64,000 nucleotides of DNA from Novipirellula caenicola (GCF_039545035.1 NZ_BAABRO010000012.1:186001-250000), one strand, 5' to 3'; counted from the stretch's first letter, positions 29,343-36,592 are shown. The notes: generated by a model not told the origin, from the letters alone. Numbers and translations are program-made.

Positions 29343-31031
29343 TTACAGTTCGACAGACTCCACTTCGCGGACGAAGCGGGATGCGTCGTTTTCTAGGAAC
29401 GATGAGACTAGGTTGAACACGGCGTCACTGAAGCCGCTGATGTTGAGGATGTCGTCTCGCTCGGGTGCCTGGCTGGTTCCGTAGGGTTGAATGTCGATGC
29501 AGACGAGCTTTGGATCGGCAATGCCGTGTCCACGTTGGGTCTTCTTGAACTTTTCCCACTGCGTCATCACTCCGGTTGAGCCGTTTTGGCCGTAGCCGTA
29601 TCGGCGTCCCGAGGTGATCCAGCTTTCGTTGTCGCTAACCAGCACGATGCCGGCGAAGCGTTGCTTCGCGTAGCGTGTGTTGGCTTCGACAAATGGCAAC
29701 GAGCAGTCCGTTCCGCCGCCTCCGTACTTCGACAAGCGTGCTGACAGAGACAGAATCGAATCACTTGGATCGACCTTGACCTTGTAAGCCTGCGTATCGA
29801 ATGGAATCACGACGCTGTCTGGGTTGCGACGCAGGATCGCTGCTGCGAACAGTGCCGCAACATCGAGGCATCGCATCTTCGACGTTCCGCCCCCTCTTCC
29901 CGAACGACCCGCACGGTTGCCCGTGACGGCACATCCCATCGAACCTGACGTGTCGAGTCCGATGATGACTGGGCCTGGAAGCTTTGGCACGTTTCCGCAC
30001 GCGATCTCGGCAGCGTCATGTAGCGCCGTCTTGATCTTGCTTGGAACCTCCTCCGATGCGTTCATGTAAGCTGCCAGGAACTGGTACGGGAACTGACGGC
30101 TGCGAGCGATCGCGTCGCGGTCAGCCAGTTGGCCGGCCACGTAGTCGATCATCGCGTTGTCGGTACCCGCGAATCCAAGGATACCAGGCTTCTTGAATGC
30201 TTCATGACGCAGGAGCGTGTTGAGGTTCATTCGCAGTGCTTGCGGTCCCATTTGTCGGGCAATTGCCTTCCAAACCAACGGACCCTTGGCTGCGTCGGCT
30301 AGCAAGTCCCATCGGACTTGCAGGTCGCCGGCGATCAGCATTTGGGCTTCGGCCGTCTCGGCTGCTCGGTAGGCAACGAGCGACTGCACCGTCGATGGCA
30401 AGTGGTCAGCCGTATCTGGTGCCCACTTCTCGACTGGCTTGTCGGTCAACCATCCGAACAACGCTCGACGCGCGTCATCCTTTGGCGTTGGACGTGCCAT
30501 TCGCAAGATGTCTCGCAGGCTTGGATCGTTTCCGATCGAAGCTGAAAGCAACTTGCCAACAGACGCGTCGTTGAGCCAACGCTGGAACGCACGCTGAGTG
30601 GATGACGACAGACCCGTTCCACTCTTTCCATTTCGGGCGAACTGTCCTGATCGAATCATTTGGAAAACGGTGCGCAGAACGCGGCCGTTGTCGGCGACTC
30701 GGTCGAAGACTTGGTGCATGAGCTTGGTGTCTCGCGTCGACAGTACGACCAATAGCGCTGCCGGCATGTCCTTCATGTAAGCACGCTCACGTGAATAGAC
30801 GGCCAGCTTTGCCAGGAACTCGTTGTCGTCGATCTCGTCGATCAGCTTTCGCATCGCGTCGAGTTGGTTTTGCGCGGACGCGTAGTAGACGTTGCCGAAC
30901 GTGCCGGTTGCCGCCATTTGGGCGAGCGCGTGCTTCGCAGACAACTTGTACGCTGGTCCGCCCGCTTCGTTGACGACAGTCGCTCGTGGCAGGACGCTGG
31001 TGATGCTTTGGAACAGAGACTTGTTGGCCAT
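29343..31031 (-). CDS. rsr: Rsr, Ro60-like TROVE-domain RNA-binding protein
   Basis: The 562-aa protein has an N-terminal TROVE HEAT-repeat ring ([40 protein letters not shown]) and a C-terminal von Willebrand A domain with MIDAS motif GLDTSGSMG near 355-365. Ro proteins bind misfolded RNAs in their ring and Y RNAs on the outside, and work with exonucleases in RNA quality control. The start ATG has a strong AAGGAGG. The upstream RNA element Y1 ends only about 20 nt before the ATG, and seven more such elements lie further upstream on the same strand. Confidence 0.93.
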   Translation of the reverse strand: MANKSLFQSITSVLPRATVVNEAGGPAYKLSAKHALAQMAATGTFGNVYYASAQNQLDAMRKLIDEIDDNEFLAKLAVYSRERAYMKDMPAALLVVLSTRDTKLMHQVFDRVADNGRVLRTVFQMIRSGQFARNGKSGTGLSSSTQRAFQRWLNDASVGKLLSASIGNDPSLRDILRMARPTPKDDARRALFGWLTDKPVEKWAPDTADHLPSTVQSLVAYRAAETAEAQMLIAGDLQVRWDLLADAAKGPLVWKAIARQMGPQALRMNLNTLLRHEAFKKPGILGFAGTDNAMIDYVAGQLADRDAIARSRQFPYQFLAAYMNASEEVPSKIKTALHDAAEIACGNVPKLPGPVIIGLDTSGSMGCAVTGNRAGRSGRGGGTSKMRCLDVAALFAAAILRRNPDSVVIPFDTQAYKVKVDPSDSILSLSARLSKYGGGGTDCSLPFVEANTRYAKQRFAGIVLVSDNESWITSGRRYGYGQNGSTGVMTQWEKFKKTQRGHGIADPKLVCIDIQPYGTSQAPERDDILNISGFSDAVFNLVSSFLENDASRFVREVESVEL

Positions 31032-31051
31032 CGTGACCTCCTTACGAAAAA

Positions 31052-31199
31052 AGCGATCCGACGAAGTTTGGTGCAGAGGTTGCTCCCAAATGAGCTTCGC
31101 CCCGTTGTGGGGCCGCGACCGAGAAACGCCTCGGCGCGGTTGGAGTCGGGACGACAGGAATCGAACCTATGGACTCCACTCCGGCAGTCGGATCGTGTG
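31052..31199 (-). ncRNA. Y RNA-like element Y1 (rsr leader)
   Basis: The 5' end CGATCCGACTGCCG and the 3' end AACTTCGTCGGATCG pair over nine bases (CGATCCGAC with GTCGGATCG). Between them are, in order, a T-arm with loop TTCGATT, an acceptor-like strand CGTCCC, a long GC hairpin region, the complementary GGGGCG, and a D-arm (GCTC...GAGC). This is a tRNA body in permuted order. The terminal elements are shared with Y2-Y8, but the mini-hairpin after ACTGCCG is shortened here. The element ends directly before the rsr ribosome-binding site. Y RNA identity is inferred from structure and from rsr. Confidence 0.62.
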
Positions 31200-31279
31200 T
31201 TTTTCACGCCGCCACCGCGAGCGAAACGTCCCGAACAAAATGGGACCGCTCCGACACGCAATGGTTTTGTGTTGTTGAA

Positions 31280-31336
31280 GTGGGATAATCTTCTAGCTTG
31301 TCGATCTAGGACTGGCAGGCAGGATGCCTATCCCAC
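31280..31336. repeat. Intergenic inverted repeat (gtgggata / tatcccac)
   Basis: GTGGGATAATCTTCTAGCTTGTC and GGCAGGCAGGATGCCTATCCCAC form an imperfect palindrome. A close copy is at 32171-32227 and half a copy at 59697-59714. It is a dispersed REP-like element of this genome, not a gene. Confidence 0.6.
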
Positions 31337-31355
31337 GGTAGTGATGCAAAAAACG

Positions 31356-31507
31356 CGATCGACAAAGTTGTGACCAGAGGGTTTTACGGTGCTCTACCAC
31401 TGAGCTACGGCGCTGCGTTCTTGCGAATGGCAGTTGCGCCGGTGGGACTCGAACCCACGACACCCGGCTCCTGAAGCATGTACTCCGAATCGGCAGTCGA
31501 TCGTGTG
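31356..31507 (-). ncRNA. Y RNA-like element Y2
   Basis: Terminal stem CGATCGAC/GTCGATCG. Conserved 5' element GACTGCCGATTCGGAGTACA and 3' element TCTGGTCACAACTTTGTC. Inside: a small hairpin, T-arm GTGGG-TTCGAGT-CCCAC, acceptor strand CGGCGC, an extended hairpin capped by a GCAA tetraloop, acceptor strand GCGCCG, and a D-arm GCTCAGTGGTAGAGC. The acceptor strands pair over six bases across the capped linker, so this is a permuted, closed tRNA mimic and not a chargeable tRNA. It begins about 7 nt after the stop of the 123-aa gene. Confidence 0.68.
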
Positions 31508-31513
31508 CGCTTT

Positions 31514-31885
31514 CTATTTCGTTTTCTTCTTGGTGGTCTTTCCCATTTGTTTCCAAAGGGAACGGCCGTTGTCTCGGTCGAGCCGGACGAGTTGTTGCTG
31601 TCGTGTGTCGAATGCGATCAAGCTGCCCTTGGGGCGTTTTGCGTAAACGAACGGCAAGCAAACGGCGACGACTTTGTGCGGTTCGCCAACTGCACGCGGC
31701 AGGTATCGAGTCCGTACGGGTTCGTCGATGGGTTGTGAGATGCCCGCGCAGCTCCATAGGTAGGAGGGAAGCTCAATGATCTCGCTGAGGATGGTGACGA
31801 AGTCACCTTTAGCGATGTCTTCGCCAGCGATCCTGGCCGCGACGGTCGTCACGGTTTTGGATCGTGATTCGGTTGTGGTTTTCAT
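31514..31885 (-). CDS. Hypothetical protein encoded inside the Y RNA array
   Basis: The 123-aa basic protein starts MKTTTESRSKTVTTVAARIA and ends with a Lys-rich tail (KQMGKTTKKKTK). The middle is hydrophobic/mixed (DFVTILSEIIELPSYLWSC, HKVVAVCLPFVYAKRP) and could be a small beta-barrel; this is a guess. It sits between Y3 and Y2 on the same strand and its stop is almost adjacent to Y2, so it is probably cotranscribed with the Y RNAs and rsr. The basic tail would suit RNA binding. No family is recognised. Confidence 0.62.
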   Translation of the reverse strand: MKTTTESRSKTVTTVAARIAGEDIAKGDFVTILSEIIELPSYLWSCAGISQPIDEPVRTRYLPRAVGEPHKVVAVCLPFVYAKRPKGSLIAFDTRQQQLVRLDRDNGRSLWKQMGKTTKKKTK

Positions 31886-32028
31886 GGTTCCGCAATCGTT
31901 GAAAGAATGAATTGTGCATGTGTGTTCTCTGTTGGGCAGCGAGTTGGATTACTCGCGGCCGGTCGTAATAGCGAAACAGGAATGTAAAACACGCATAGTT
32001 CAGTCTCTCGAGACGATTGTGGAAAACG

Positions 32029-32163
32029 CGACTAACGAAGTGGTTGATCAGAGAAAATGTTCAGCCAGTTAAACTACGAGCGAACCGAAGTTTGCTCGGT
32101 GGGAATCGAACCCACACCTTTCGATTAAGAGTCGATGTACTCCGATGCGGCAGTTAGTCGTGA
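32029..32163 (-). ncRNA. Y RNA-like element Y3
   Basis: Terminal stem CGACTAAC/GTTAGTCG. The 5' element ACTGCCGCATCGGAGTACAT is followed by an anticodon-arm-like hairpin TCGA-CTCTTAA-TCGA (loop as in tRNA-Lys CUU), T-arm GTGGG-TTCGATT-CCCAC, then CGAGCAAACTTCGGTTCGCTCG-like pairing: the acceptor stem is continuous and capped by a UUCG tetraloop. A D-arm GTTTAACTGGCTGAAC follows, then the 3' element TCTGATCAACCACTTCGTTA. This is the clearest case of a complete permuted tRNA fold. Confidence 0.7.
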
Positions 32164-32170
32164 ATTGGTT

Positions 32171-32227
32171 GTGGGATAAGCTTCCAGCTTGTCGGCGGTT
32201 TTGTGACAGGCAGGATGCCTATCCCAC
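32171..32227. repeat. Intergenic inverted repeat (gtgggata / tatcccac)
   Basis: GTGGGATAAGCTTCCAGCTT and GGCAGGATGCCTATCCCAC form an imperfect palindrome, nearly identical to the copy at 31280-31336. It lies between Y4 and Y3. Confidence 0.6.
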
Positions 32228-32247
32228 GGAAAAATGCTCTCAAAAAA

Positions 32248-32385
32248 CGATCGACGAAGTTTGTTAACCAGACAGATTCGATGCTCTACCAACTGAGCTA
32301 CGAAGCGGACTCAAGGTTCACTTCGGTGGGACTCGAACCCACGACACCCGAGGTAATGTAGTCCGATTAGGCAGTCAATCGTGTA
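32248..32385 (-). ncRNA. Y RNA-like element Y4
   Basis: Terminal stem CGATTGAC/GTCGATCG (one G-U). The 5' element ACTGCCTAATCGGACTACAT precedes a triloop hairpin ACC-TCG-GGT, T-arm GTGGG-TTCGAGT-CCCAC, acceptor strand CGAAGTG, a short capped linker, acceptor strand CGCTTCG and D-arm GCTCAGTTGGTAGAGC. The two acceptor strands pair over seven bases. The 3' element is CTGGTTAACAAACTTCGTC. Confidence 0.68.
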
Positions 32386-32458
32386 TTGTCGACGTTCGCT
32401 CCGCGAACGATTCGTTTTTGCGCTACTTTCACGGAGTGAAAGGCGACTATGTATGGTT

Positions 32459-32594
32459 GGCGACGAAGTTCTGGACCAGAGGTTTTTGCCTGAGCTACCA
32501 CTTGCTTTCGCAGCGGACGGGAATCGAACCCGCGGCCTCGTCACTCGCGTGACGCGCTCTCCCATGTACTCCGAACCGGCAGTCGCCATGTGTT
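32459..32594 (-). ncRNA. Y RNA-like element Y5
   Basis: Terminal stem GGCGAC/GTCGCC, 5' element ACTGCCGGTTCGGAGTACAT and 3' element TCTGGTCCAGAACTTCGTC. It has a class II-like variable hairpin CGTCAC-GCGA-GTGACG, T-arm GCGGG-TTCGATT-CCCGT and an acceptor stem CCGCTGC-GAAA-GCAAGTGG closed by a GAAA tetraloop with one bulged A. The D-arm is shortened to GCTCAGGC. Confidence 0.65.
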
Positions 32595-32614
32595 GTTGTT
32601 AATTGGATCAAAAA

Positions 32615-32760
32615 CGACTGACGAAGGCTTGACCAGAGAATCTATCCTGCGTGTCTTCCAATTCCACCACAACGATCTTGCGATCGCTGGCGGGACTCGA
32701 ACCCGCAAGGCTTGTAGGCCACAGAAGCCCATGTACTCCAAATCGGCAGTCAGTCGTGTG
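32615..32760 (-). ncRNA. Y RNA-like element Y6
   Basis: Terminal stem CGACTGAC/GTCAGTCG. The internal part mimics tRNA-Leu: D-arm GTGGTGGAATTGGAAGACAC, T-arm GCGGG-TTCGAGT-CCCGC and an acceptor stem CAGCGATC-GCAA-GATCGTTG of eight pairs closed by a GCAA tetraloop. The 5' element is ACTGCCGATTTGGAGTACAT and the 3' element TCTGGTCAAGCCTTCGTC. Confidence 0.68.
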
Positions 32761-32769
32761 TTGTAAAAG

Positions 32770-32900
32770 CGGCGACGAAGTTGTGGTCAGATCACAGTCG
32801 TGTAGGAATCGAACCTACCGATCGTGTCGCCACGATCCCCAGACTCACTGGACGCATCAGCTTTGGTGGTGCATGTATTCCGAACCGGCAGTCGCCGTGT
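32770..32900 (-). ncRNA. Y RNA-like element Y7 (divergent)
   Basis: Terminal stem CGGCGAC/GTCGCCG with 5' element ACTGCCGGTTCGGAATACAT and 3' element TCTGACCACAACTTCGTC. Inside are hairpins CCAG-TGAGT-CTGG and GATCGTG-GCGA-CACGATC and a T-arm GTAGG-TTCGATT-CCTAC, but no acceptor/D-arm half. Only the T half of the tRNA mimic remains. Confidence 0.55.
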
Positions 32901-32911
32901 TTTTGGGGAGC

Positions 32912-32982
32912 CGTGAGTCCTGAGGGTTGAGTCTCGAGGCAGTTCGATTCGCTCAAGACTCGAGTCTCAGGACTCGCAACTT
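32912..32982. repeat. Low-complexity word-repeat island (gagtcctgag type), no ORF
   Basis: The words 'gagtcctgag', 'gagtctcgag', 'aagactcgagtctcaggactc' form a self-complementary island between Y8 and Y7. It has the same style as the repeats that bracket the S23 genes but contains no gene. Confidence 0.5.
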
Positions 32983-32994
32983 TCTGTGTGTTGT

Positions 32995-33067
32995 GATCGG
33001 CCAGCGAAGGTGTTGAATCAGACGGGCCTTTAGCAAAGATGTAGTCCGATTCGTCAGTTGGTCGATC
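32995..33067 (-). ncRNA. Y RNA-like element Y8 (minimal, no tRNA body)
   Basis: It starts 4 nt after the 3' end of tRNA-Cys. The ends GATCGACCA and TGGCCGATC pair. The conserved elements ACTGACGAATCGGACTACAT and TCTGATTCAACACCTTCGC are joined by only a dozen bases. It therefore shows the terminal domain of the family without the tRNA mimic. Processing of tRNA-Cys would leave its 5' end. Confidence 0.52.
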
Positions 33068-33070
33068 AAG

Positions 33071-33141
33071 AAACGCTGGTGGGAGTCGAACCCACTTAAA
33101 CCGGGTTGCAGCCGGCCGCCTAGCCATCTGGCTCCAGCGTT
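33071..33141 (-). tRNA. trnC: tRNA-Cys (GCA)
   Basis: Acceptor AACGCTG/CAGCGTT pairs fully. D-arm is GCCAGATGGCTAGGC, anticodon loop CTGCAAC (GCA), T-loop TTCGACT, discriminator T. No CCA is encoded. It is the last tRNA of the array before the Y RNAs. Confidence 0.9.
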
Positions 33142-33146
33142 GCGGT

Positions 33147-33178
33147 AGTCTTTAGGGATCAGTCTTTAGTCTCTAGGA
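33147..33178. repeat. Left bracket repeat of S23 copy 1
   Basis: The words 'agtctttagggatcagtct' and 'ttagtctctagg' are largely complementary to 'cctatagactagaggctac' after the gene (33553-33600). The transcript could fold around the S23 gene. Confidence 0.5.
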
Positions 33179-33194
33179 AATGGGGGGAAAGGAA

Positions 33195-33554
33195 ATGCGA
33201 GACCATCGGAAACTACGGGCGTTTGAACTTGCAGACGAATTGGTACTGGACGTGTATCGTGCAACTAAGACATTTCCACGTGAGGAAATGTTCGGATTAA
33301 CATCGCAACTTCGTAGAGCTGCTGTTTCAATCGCATCCAACATCGTCGAAGGTTGCGCCCGCCAATCGCAGGCGGACTTCGTTCGATTCCTCGACATGGC
33401 CTTCGCATCCGCACGCGAAGTTGAGTACCAACTCAGCATCGCTGCAAGACTCGAGTACTTACCCGCCGAAGTCGCCACGACTCTAAACGACAAAGTCGTC
33501 GAGACATCGAAGGTCACGTACGGCCTCCTCAAATCGCTTCGCAGCGATTCTTGA
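33195..33554 (+). CDS. Four-helix bundle protein (23S rRNA intervening-sequence S23 family), copy 1
   Basis: About 119 aa from ATG 33195 after GGAAAGGAA ([17 protein letters not shown]). The family signature [20 protein letters not shown] followed by [20 protein letters not shown] is clear. These small helical proteins are encoded in intervening sequences of some 23S rRNA genes and elsewhere; function unknown. The gene is on the plus strand, opposite to the tRNAs, and is bracketed by 'gtctttag'-type words (33147-33178) and their complements (33553-33600). Confidence 0.88.
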   Translation: MRDHRKLRAFELADELVLDVYRATKTFPREEMFGLTSQLRRAAVSIASNIVEGCARQSQADFVRFLDMAFASAREVEYQLSIAARLEYLPAEVATTLNDKVVETSKVTYGLLKSLRSDS

Positions 33555-33627
33555 TTTTCCTATAGACTAGAGGCTACAGACTATTTTCTACTTTATTCCC
33601 TAAAAGTAGTCGTCGCGATTGACGCCA

Positions 33628-33792
33628 TCACAGACGCCCCGATCGTAGGCAGCAACGTTTGAATCGCTGGCCGCTGCCACATGGGCACAGGTCGTTGCGA
33701 CCGAGCTTTTCCTCGAGTTGCTTGCCTTGGATGATTTGGACTCCACGTTTGACTTTCGTTTCCGACGGGTAGCCTTTACGACGTTTGCTCAT
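33628..33792 (-). CDS. SEC-C motif mini-protein (54 aa)
   Basis: Frame from ATG 33792 to TGA 33628: [20 protein letters not shown], then a linker, then [18 protein letters not shown] and SGRL. This is a very basic N-terminus plus a zinc-binding SEC-C motif (C-x-C-x8-C-C). SEC-C motifs bind nucleic acid or protein in many contexts. It lies in the tRNA/Y RNA island on the same strand as the tRNAs. A remnant with the same tail and 3' flank lies at 3803-3907. Confidence 0.72.
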   Translation of the reverse strand: MSKRRKGYPSETKVKRGVQIIQGKQLEEKLGRNDLCPCGSGQRFKRCCLRSGRL

Positions 33793-33894
33793 CGGCTCGA
33801 AACCAGAGGTCTTCGTCGCAGTCGCGGTCGTGCTGGTTGTTTTGTCGCATTGGTCTGCTCCAGGTTAGGGTTCCATTCAACTGAAATAGGTAGT

Positions 33895-34272
33895 TTACTG
33901 ATCGTCGTCGCGATTGGCCGACTTAACGAGTCGAACTGTGATCTCGGCGACATCTTTCGTCACATGCAACGCCGTTCCGGCTCCGTCGTGCGATTCAGCA
34001 ACTGGCGTAAATCTTGTTTCGGAGTGCACGGCAAAGTCGTCTGCGAAGCGGAAGTCGTCCGAGACGCGAACGATGTCATCACTGCTGTTTGAAAACGCTC
34101 GGGCGAAGTCGTCGCCAGTTGAGACAGACATTCGACCGACATCGTCGACTGAGTGGACGCCGATTCGAGCGACGTCATCGGCGCACCGAGCGAACATCCC
34201 GAGAAGTGCAACCAATCCGGCACCAATGCCACCGGCCAATGTGCTTTCGTTCGTGCTTTCGTTTTCCATCAT
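33895..34272 (-). CDS. Hypothetical small protein with N-terminal hydrophobic helix
   Basis: About 125 aa from MMENESTNESTLAGGIGAGL; the longer upstream frame would run into tRNA-Arg and is rejected. A hydrophobic glycine-rich segment (LAGGIGAGLVALLGMFARC) may insert in a membrane. The rest repeats the motif (D)DVARIGVHSVDDVGRMS, ending in SANRDDDQ. It is acidic and of unknown family. It sits between tRNA-Arg (34305) and the SEC-C gene on the same strand. Confidence 0.55.
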   Translation of the reverse strand: MMENESTNESTLAGGIGAGLVALLGMFARCADDVARIGVHSVDDVGRMSVSTGDDFARAFSNSSDDIVRVSDDFRFADDFAVHSETRFTPVAESHDGAGTALHVTKDVAEITVRLVKSANRDDDQ

Positions 34273-34304
34273 CAGCCTCCATGGCTTGGCGTTTCGTTGG
34301 CAAG

Positions 34305-34377
34305 TGCTCTCGCCAGGAATCGAACCTGGTCTACGACCTTCGCAAAGTCGGGTGCGAATCCGGCACACTCCGAGAAC
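34305..34377 (-). tRNA. trnR: tRNA-Arg (GCG)
   Basis: Acceptor GTTCTCG/CGAGAGC pairs with one G-U. Anticodon stem CGACT/GGTCG with loop TTGCGAA gives GCG; T-loop TTCGATT; discriminator A. Bacteria usually read CGC with ACG(I), so GCG is unusual. Confidence 0.82.
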
Positions 34378-34478
34378 ATGATTGCAGCGCCGACAAACAT
34401 TGTTTGCCGGCACTGCGTAAGTGACATCAATCGACTCAGCCTGGTTCGCATCCTTCGCGAATCATTCTTCATCGACGA

Positions 34479-35345
34479 TTATTCATCGTGACTAACCCGG
34501 CCTCTTTCGAGATCGAGATACAGTCGTGCGTTGGCGTTCTTCGCCAAATCACGAAGCGTTTCAAGTTCAGCCAACCGCAACAACGCCGGGTGTCCTTCCA
34601 GCACTGCTGCTGCCTTCGCTCGTTGCTCGTAGGCTTGCGTTTCCGCGTCCACCTTTGCTCGCAACGACTCGGCTTCTGCCTGCTCTCGCAATCGAAGTGC
34701 TTCTGCGTCCGCTGACGCATCTCGTCGCGTGATTTCCGCCCGCGATTCGGATTCGATCTGTTCGACTTCCGCTCGCGTTCGAGCTTCCACCAACTGGGCC
34801 TGGCTTTGTCGTTCCGCCGCCAAAACGCGATTCATGATCTCCTGCAGATTTCCTGGGAAGATCAAGTCCTTCACGTCGGCTCGACGAATCGCGACACCGT
34901 AACCATTCGCTGACTCCGTCACGTCCGAAAGAATGTCTTCGCTCAACCGGTTTCGGTTAGTGAGAATTTCTTCCAGATTCATCGACGCCAGCGAACGACG
35001 CGCCGCCAATTGCACGTCGCTGTAAAGTCGGTCCTCGAACTGGTCCACTGTGTGGATCGCAGCCTTCGGATCGGTTACGCGGAACTGCACCAGGATGCTC
35101 ACGCGAATCGCGACCTTGTCTGCGGTCAGGATTTCCTGGCCCTTAATCGTCAATTCGCGTTCGCGGATGTCGACCAGCATGCACTCGATCGTTGGCAGTT
35201 CCTTGAACCATTGCTTGTGCGGTGGAATCTTGTATCGGCCGGCTTCGAGCACCTTGGTTAGCTTGCCATCTTCGTAGTACAAGCCGCGGTGCGTGTCCTT
35301 GATGATGAACTCTCGTCCTGCACCTGAAATTAGTCTTGAGTCCAT
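34479..35345 (-). CDS. Slipin / SPFH (band 7) protein
   Basis: The 288-aa protein has the SPFH core: VLEAGRYKIPPHKQWFKELP, LTIKGQEILTADKVAIRVSI, QFRVTDPKAAIHTVDQFEDR and the AARRSLASMNLEEILTNRNRL segment. A long alanine/glutamate-rich coiled coil follows (QAQLVEARTRAEVEQIESES). There is no N-terminal membrane segment, unlike most stomatins. The start ATG and first residues (MDSRLIS) are encoded inside a 'ctaaagactatggactcaag' word-repeat island, so the true N-terminus may have been replaced by insertion. Slipins are known neighbours of bacterial RNA-repair genes. Confidence 0.85.
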   Translation of the reverse strand: MDSRLISGAGREFIIKDTHRGLYYEDGKLTKVLEAGRYKIPPHKQWFKELPTIECMLVDIRERELTIKGQEILTADKVAIRVSILVQFRVTDPKAAIHTVDQFEDRLYSDVQLAARRSLASMNLEEILTNRNRLSEDILSDVTESANGYGVAIRRADVKDLIFPGNLQEIMNRVLAAERQSQAQLVEARTRAEVEQIESESRAEITRRDASADAEALRLREQAEAESLRAKVDAETQAYEQRAKAAAVLEGHPALLRLAELETLRDLAKNANARLYLDLERGRVSHDE

Positions 35346-35460
35346 AGTCTTTAGTCCTTAGAAATTGATGTTTTGGTGTCTACCGCGTTCACGCCTGTTC
35401 CAATTCAGATCTGTCCCTTCTACAGACTCAGGACTACGGACTGCGGACTAATAAGGAGCC
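35338..35460. repeat. Word-repeat islands upstream of slipin
   Basis: 'gagtccatagtctttagtcc' at 35338-35360 and 'agactcaggactacggactg' at 35422-35450 are of the same type as the S23 bracket repeats and partly complementary. No S23 gene is present between them. They may mark an old insertion. Confidence 0.5.
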
Positions 35461-35576
35461 TCGGAGCGGAGCCGATGTGGAGAACAAGCTTTCAGATGTG
35501 GAAATTCTGAGCGTTCTTTCCGAGAGGTGATCGCAGGAACCAAATGGTGGCTCGCTCCTGGCGCCGCCGAGGCAAG

Positions 35577-35648
35577 TAACCCGTCCAGGAATCGAACCTG
35601 GTCCGACAGTTTCGAAGACTGCCATGCTATCCAGCACACCCACGAGTC
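35577..35648 (-). tRNA. trnR: tRNA-Arg (UCG)
   Basis: Acceptor GACTCGT/ACGGGTT pairs with several G-U. Anticodon stem GCAGT/ACTGT with loop CTTCGAA gives UCG; T-arm CCAGG-TTCGATT-CCTGG; discriminator A. Confidence 0.82.
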
Positions 35649-35673
35649 ATGTTATTGGTCATTAAGTCACTAG

Positions 35674-35747
35674 AGCCGACGACAGGGTTCGCACCAGCAT
35701 GATCTGCTTTACAAGAGCAGCGCCTTTCTATGTCGAGCCACGTCGGC
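35674..35747 (-). tRNA. trnT: tRNA-Thr (UGU), unusual T-loop
   Basis: Acceptor GCCGACG/CGTCGGC pairs fully. Anticodon stem CTGCT/AGCAG with loop CTTGTAA gives UGU. The T-loop is TGCGAAC with G instead of T at position 55. Discriminator T. Confidence 0.75.
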
Positions 35748-35785
35748 TTGGGAAAAGGCCCCGCACCGAAGTGCGGGACCGAGTT

Positions 35786-36592
35786 TCAGTCGATGAAAGC
35801 GACGTGTCGCATTGCGATCGACTCGTTTTCAGTGTTCATCAGGACTTGGTGCCAACCGTTCAAGATGATCGTCTTGTGATCCGGATGGCGAACTCGTCCG
35901 CGAACAAACACGCTTGGGTTTCGACGTTGAGCGACCCAGTGCAGGTGACGAAGCTCAGGCTTACGACTGATCAATCGCATGCGTTGTCCCTCGGTCAATC
36001 CGTTCGGATGCTGGTTACTGATGTAGACCAGTTGTCCGCCCTGCCGAACCACCTCTTCGCAAAGGTGCGGCTTTCCACCGCCGCGTGCGATCGGCTCGTT
36101 CCGCAGAACTAGACGCTCATCGACCAACGCCGGATTCTCGACTGGCACGAAGAACCACTCGCCCTGACGGATGAACGCTTCATTGCGTCGACGATTCCGC
36201 TTTCGCGGCTTCACGCCGAGACGGTTCTCTAGTGCTCGCACCGAAACCGGCTTGAGCGCGTCGAAAGCTGTCCTCACAGATGAAACGGCCGCCCGTTCAG
36301 GAACAGCAGCGACGAACCAGTGTCGCTCGTCGTGTCCGCACAAGAACTTGTGCTTTCCGTCGTCTTGTCGCGACATCAACAGTAGGTGCCGTAATGAAGG
36401 CTGAACGTCGATCACTTGCGTTTCGGCCAATTGTGGTGGCTGAATCGCGATATCGAAGAACTCGCCTTCGGCGTCGTTGCCGATGTCGATCGAGACTTCA
36501 GGAGTTGTTCCCCAACGCCGAACGATCGGCGGGTGAACCTTTGCTCGAGCACCAATCCGCGAGAATTGACGCTCAATCTGATGCATGCTCAT
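35786..36592 (-). CDS. Hypothetical protein associated with the slipin/tRNA island
   Basis: About 268 aa from ATG 36592 (MSMHQIERQFSRIGARAKVH), preceded by AAAGG. The sequence looks like a conserved globular protein: PEVSIDIGNDAEGEFFDIAI, FLCGHDERHWFVAAVPE, then the basic LGVKPRKRNRRRNEAFIRQG, and later RVRHPDHKTIILNGWHQVLM. No family is recognised. It is on the same strand as slipin and rsr with tRNAs on both sides, so it is probably part of the RNA-linked island. The basic patch would suit RNA contact. Confidence 0.72.
   Translation of the reverse strand: MSMHQIERQFSRIGARAKVHPPIVRRWGTTPEVSIDIGNDAEGEFFDIAIQPPQLAETQVIDVQPSLRHLLLMSRQDDGKHKFLCGHDERHWFVAAVPERAAVSSVRTAFDALKPVSVRALENRLGVKPRKRNRRRNEAFIRQGEWFFVPVENPALVDERLVLRNEPIARGGGKPHLCEEVVRQGGQLVYISNQHPNGLTEGQRMRLISRKPELRHLHWVAQRRNPSVFVRGRVRHPDHKTIILNGWHQVLMNTENESIAMRHVAFID

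Noticed and set aside
30842-31373. Frames overlapping the rsr start and Y1/Y2
   Set aside because: They overlap the N-terminal coding region of rsr and the structured RNAs and have no ribosome-binding site.
31356-32650. Plus-strand 'gaccagag' words resembling hairpin ribozyme cores
   Set aside because: They are the complement of the conserved Y 3' element; the remaining hairpin-ribozyme conserved bases and helices are absent.
31052-33067. Permuted but functional tRNA genes, or group I intron-split tRNAs
   Set aside because: In each unit the two acceptor strands pair across a short tetraloop linker, so no free 3' end forms; the conserved flanks pair with each other and lack group I core motifs. 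Y8 has the flanks without any tRNA part. Y RNA mimicry next to rsr explains all of this better.
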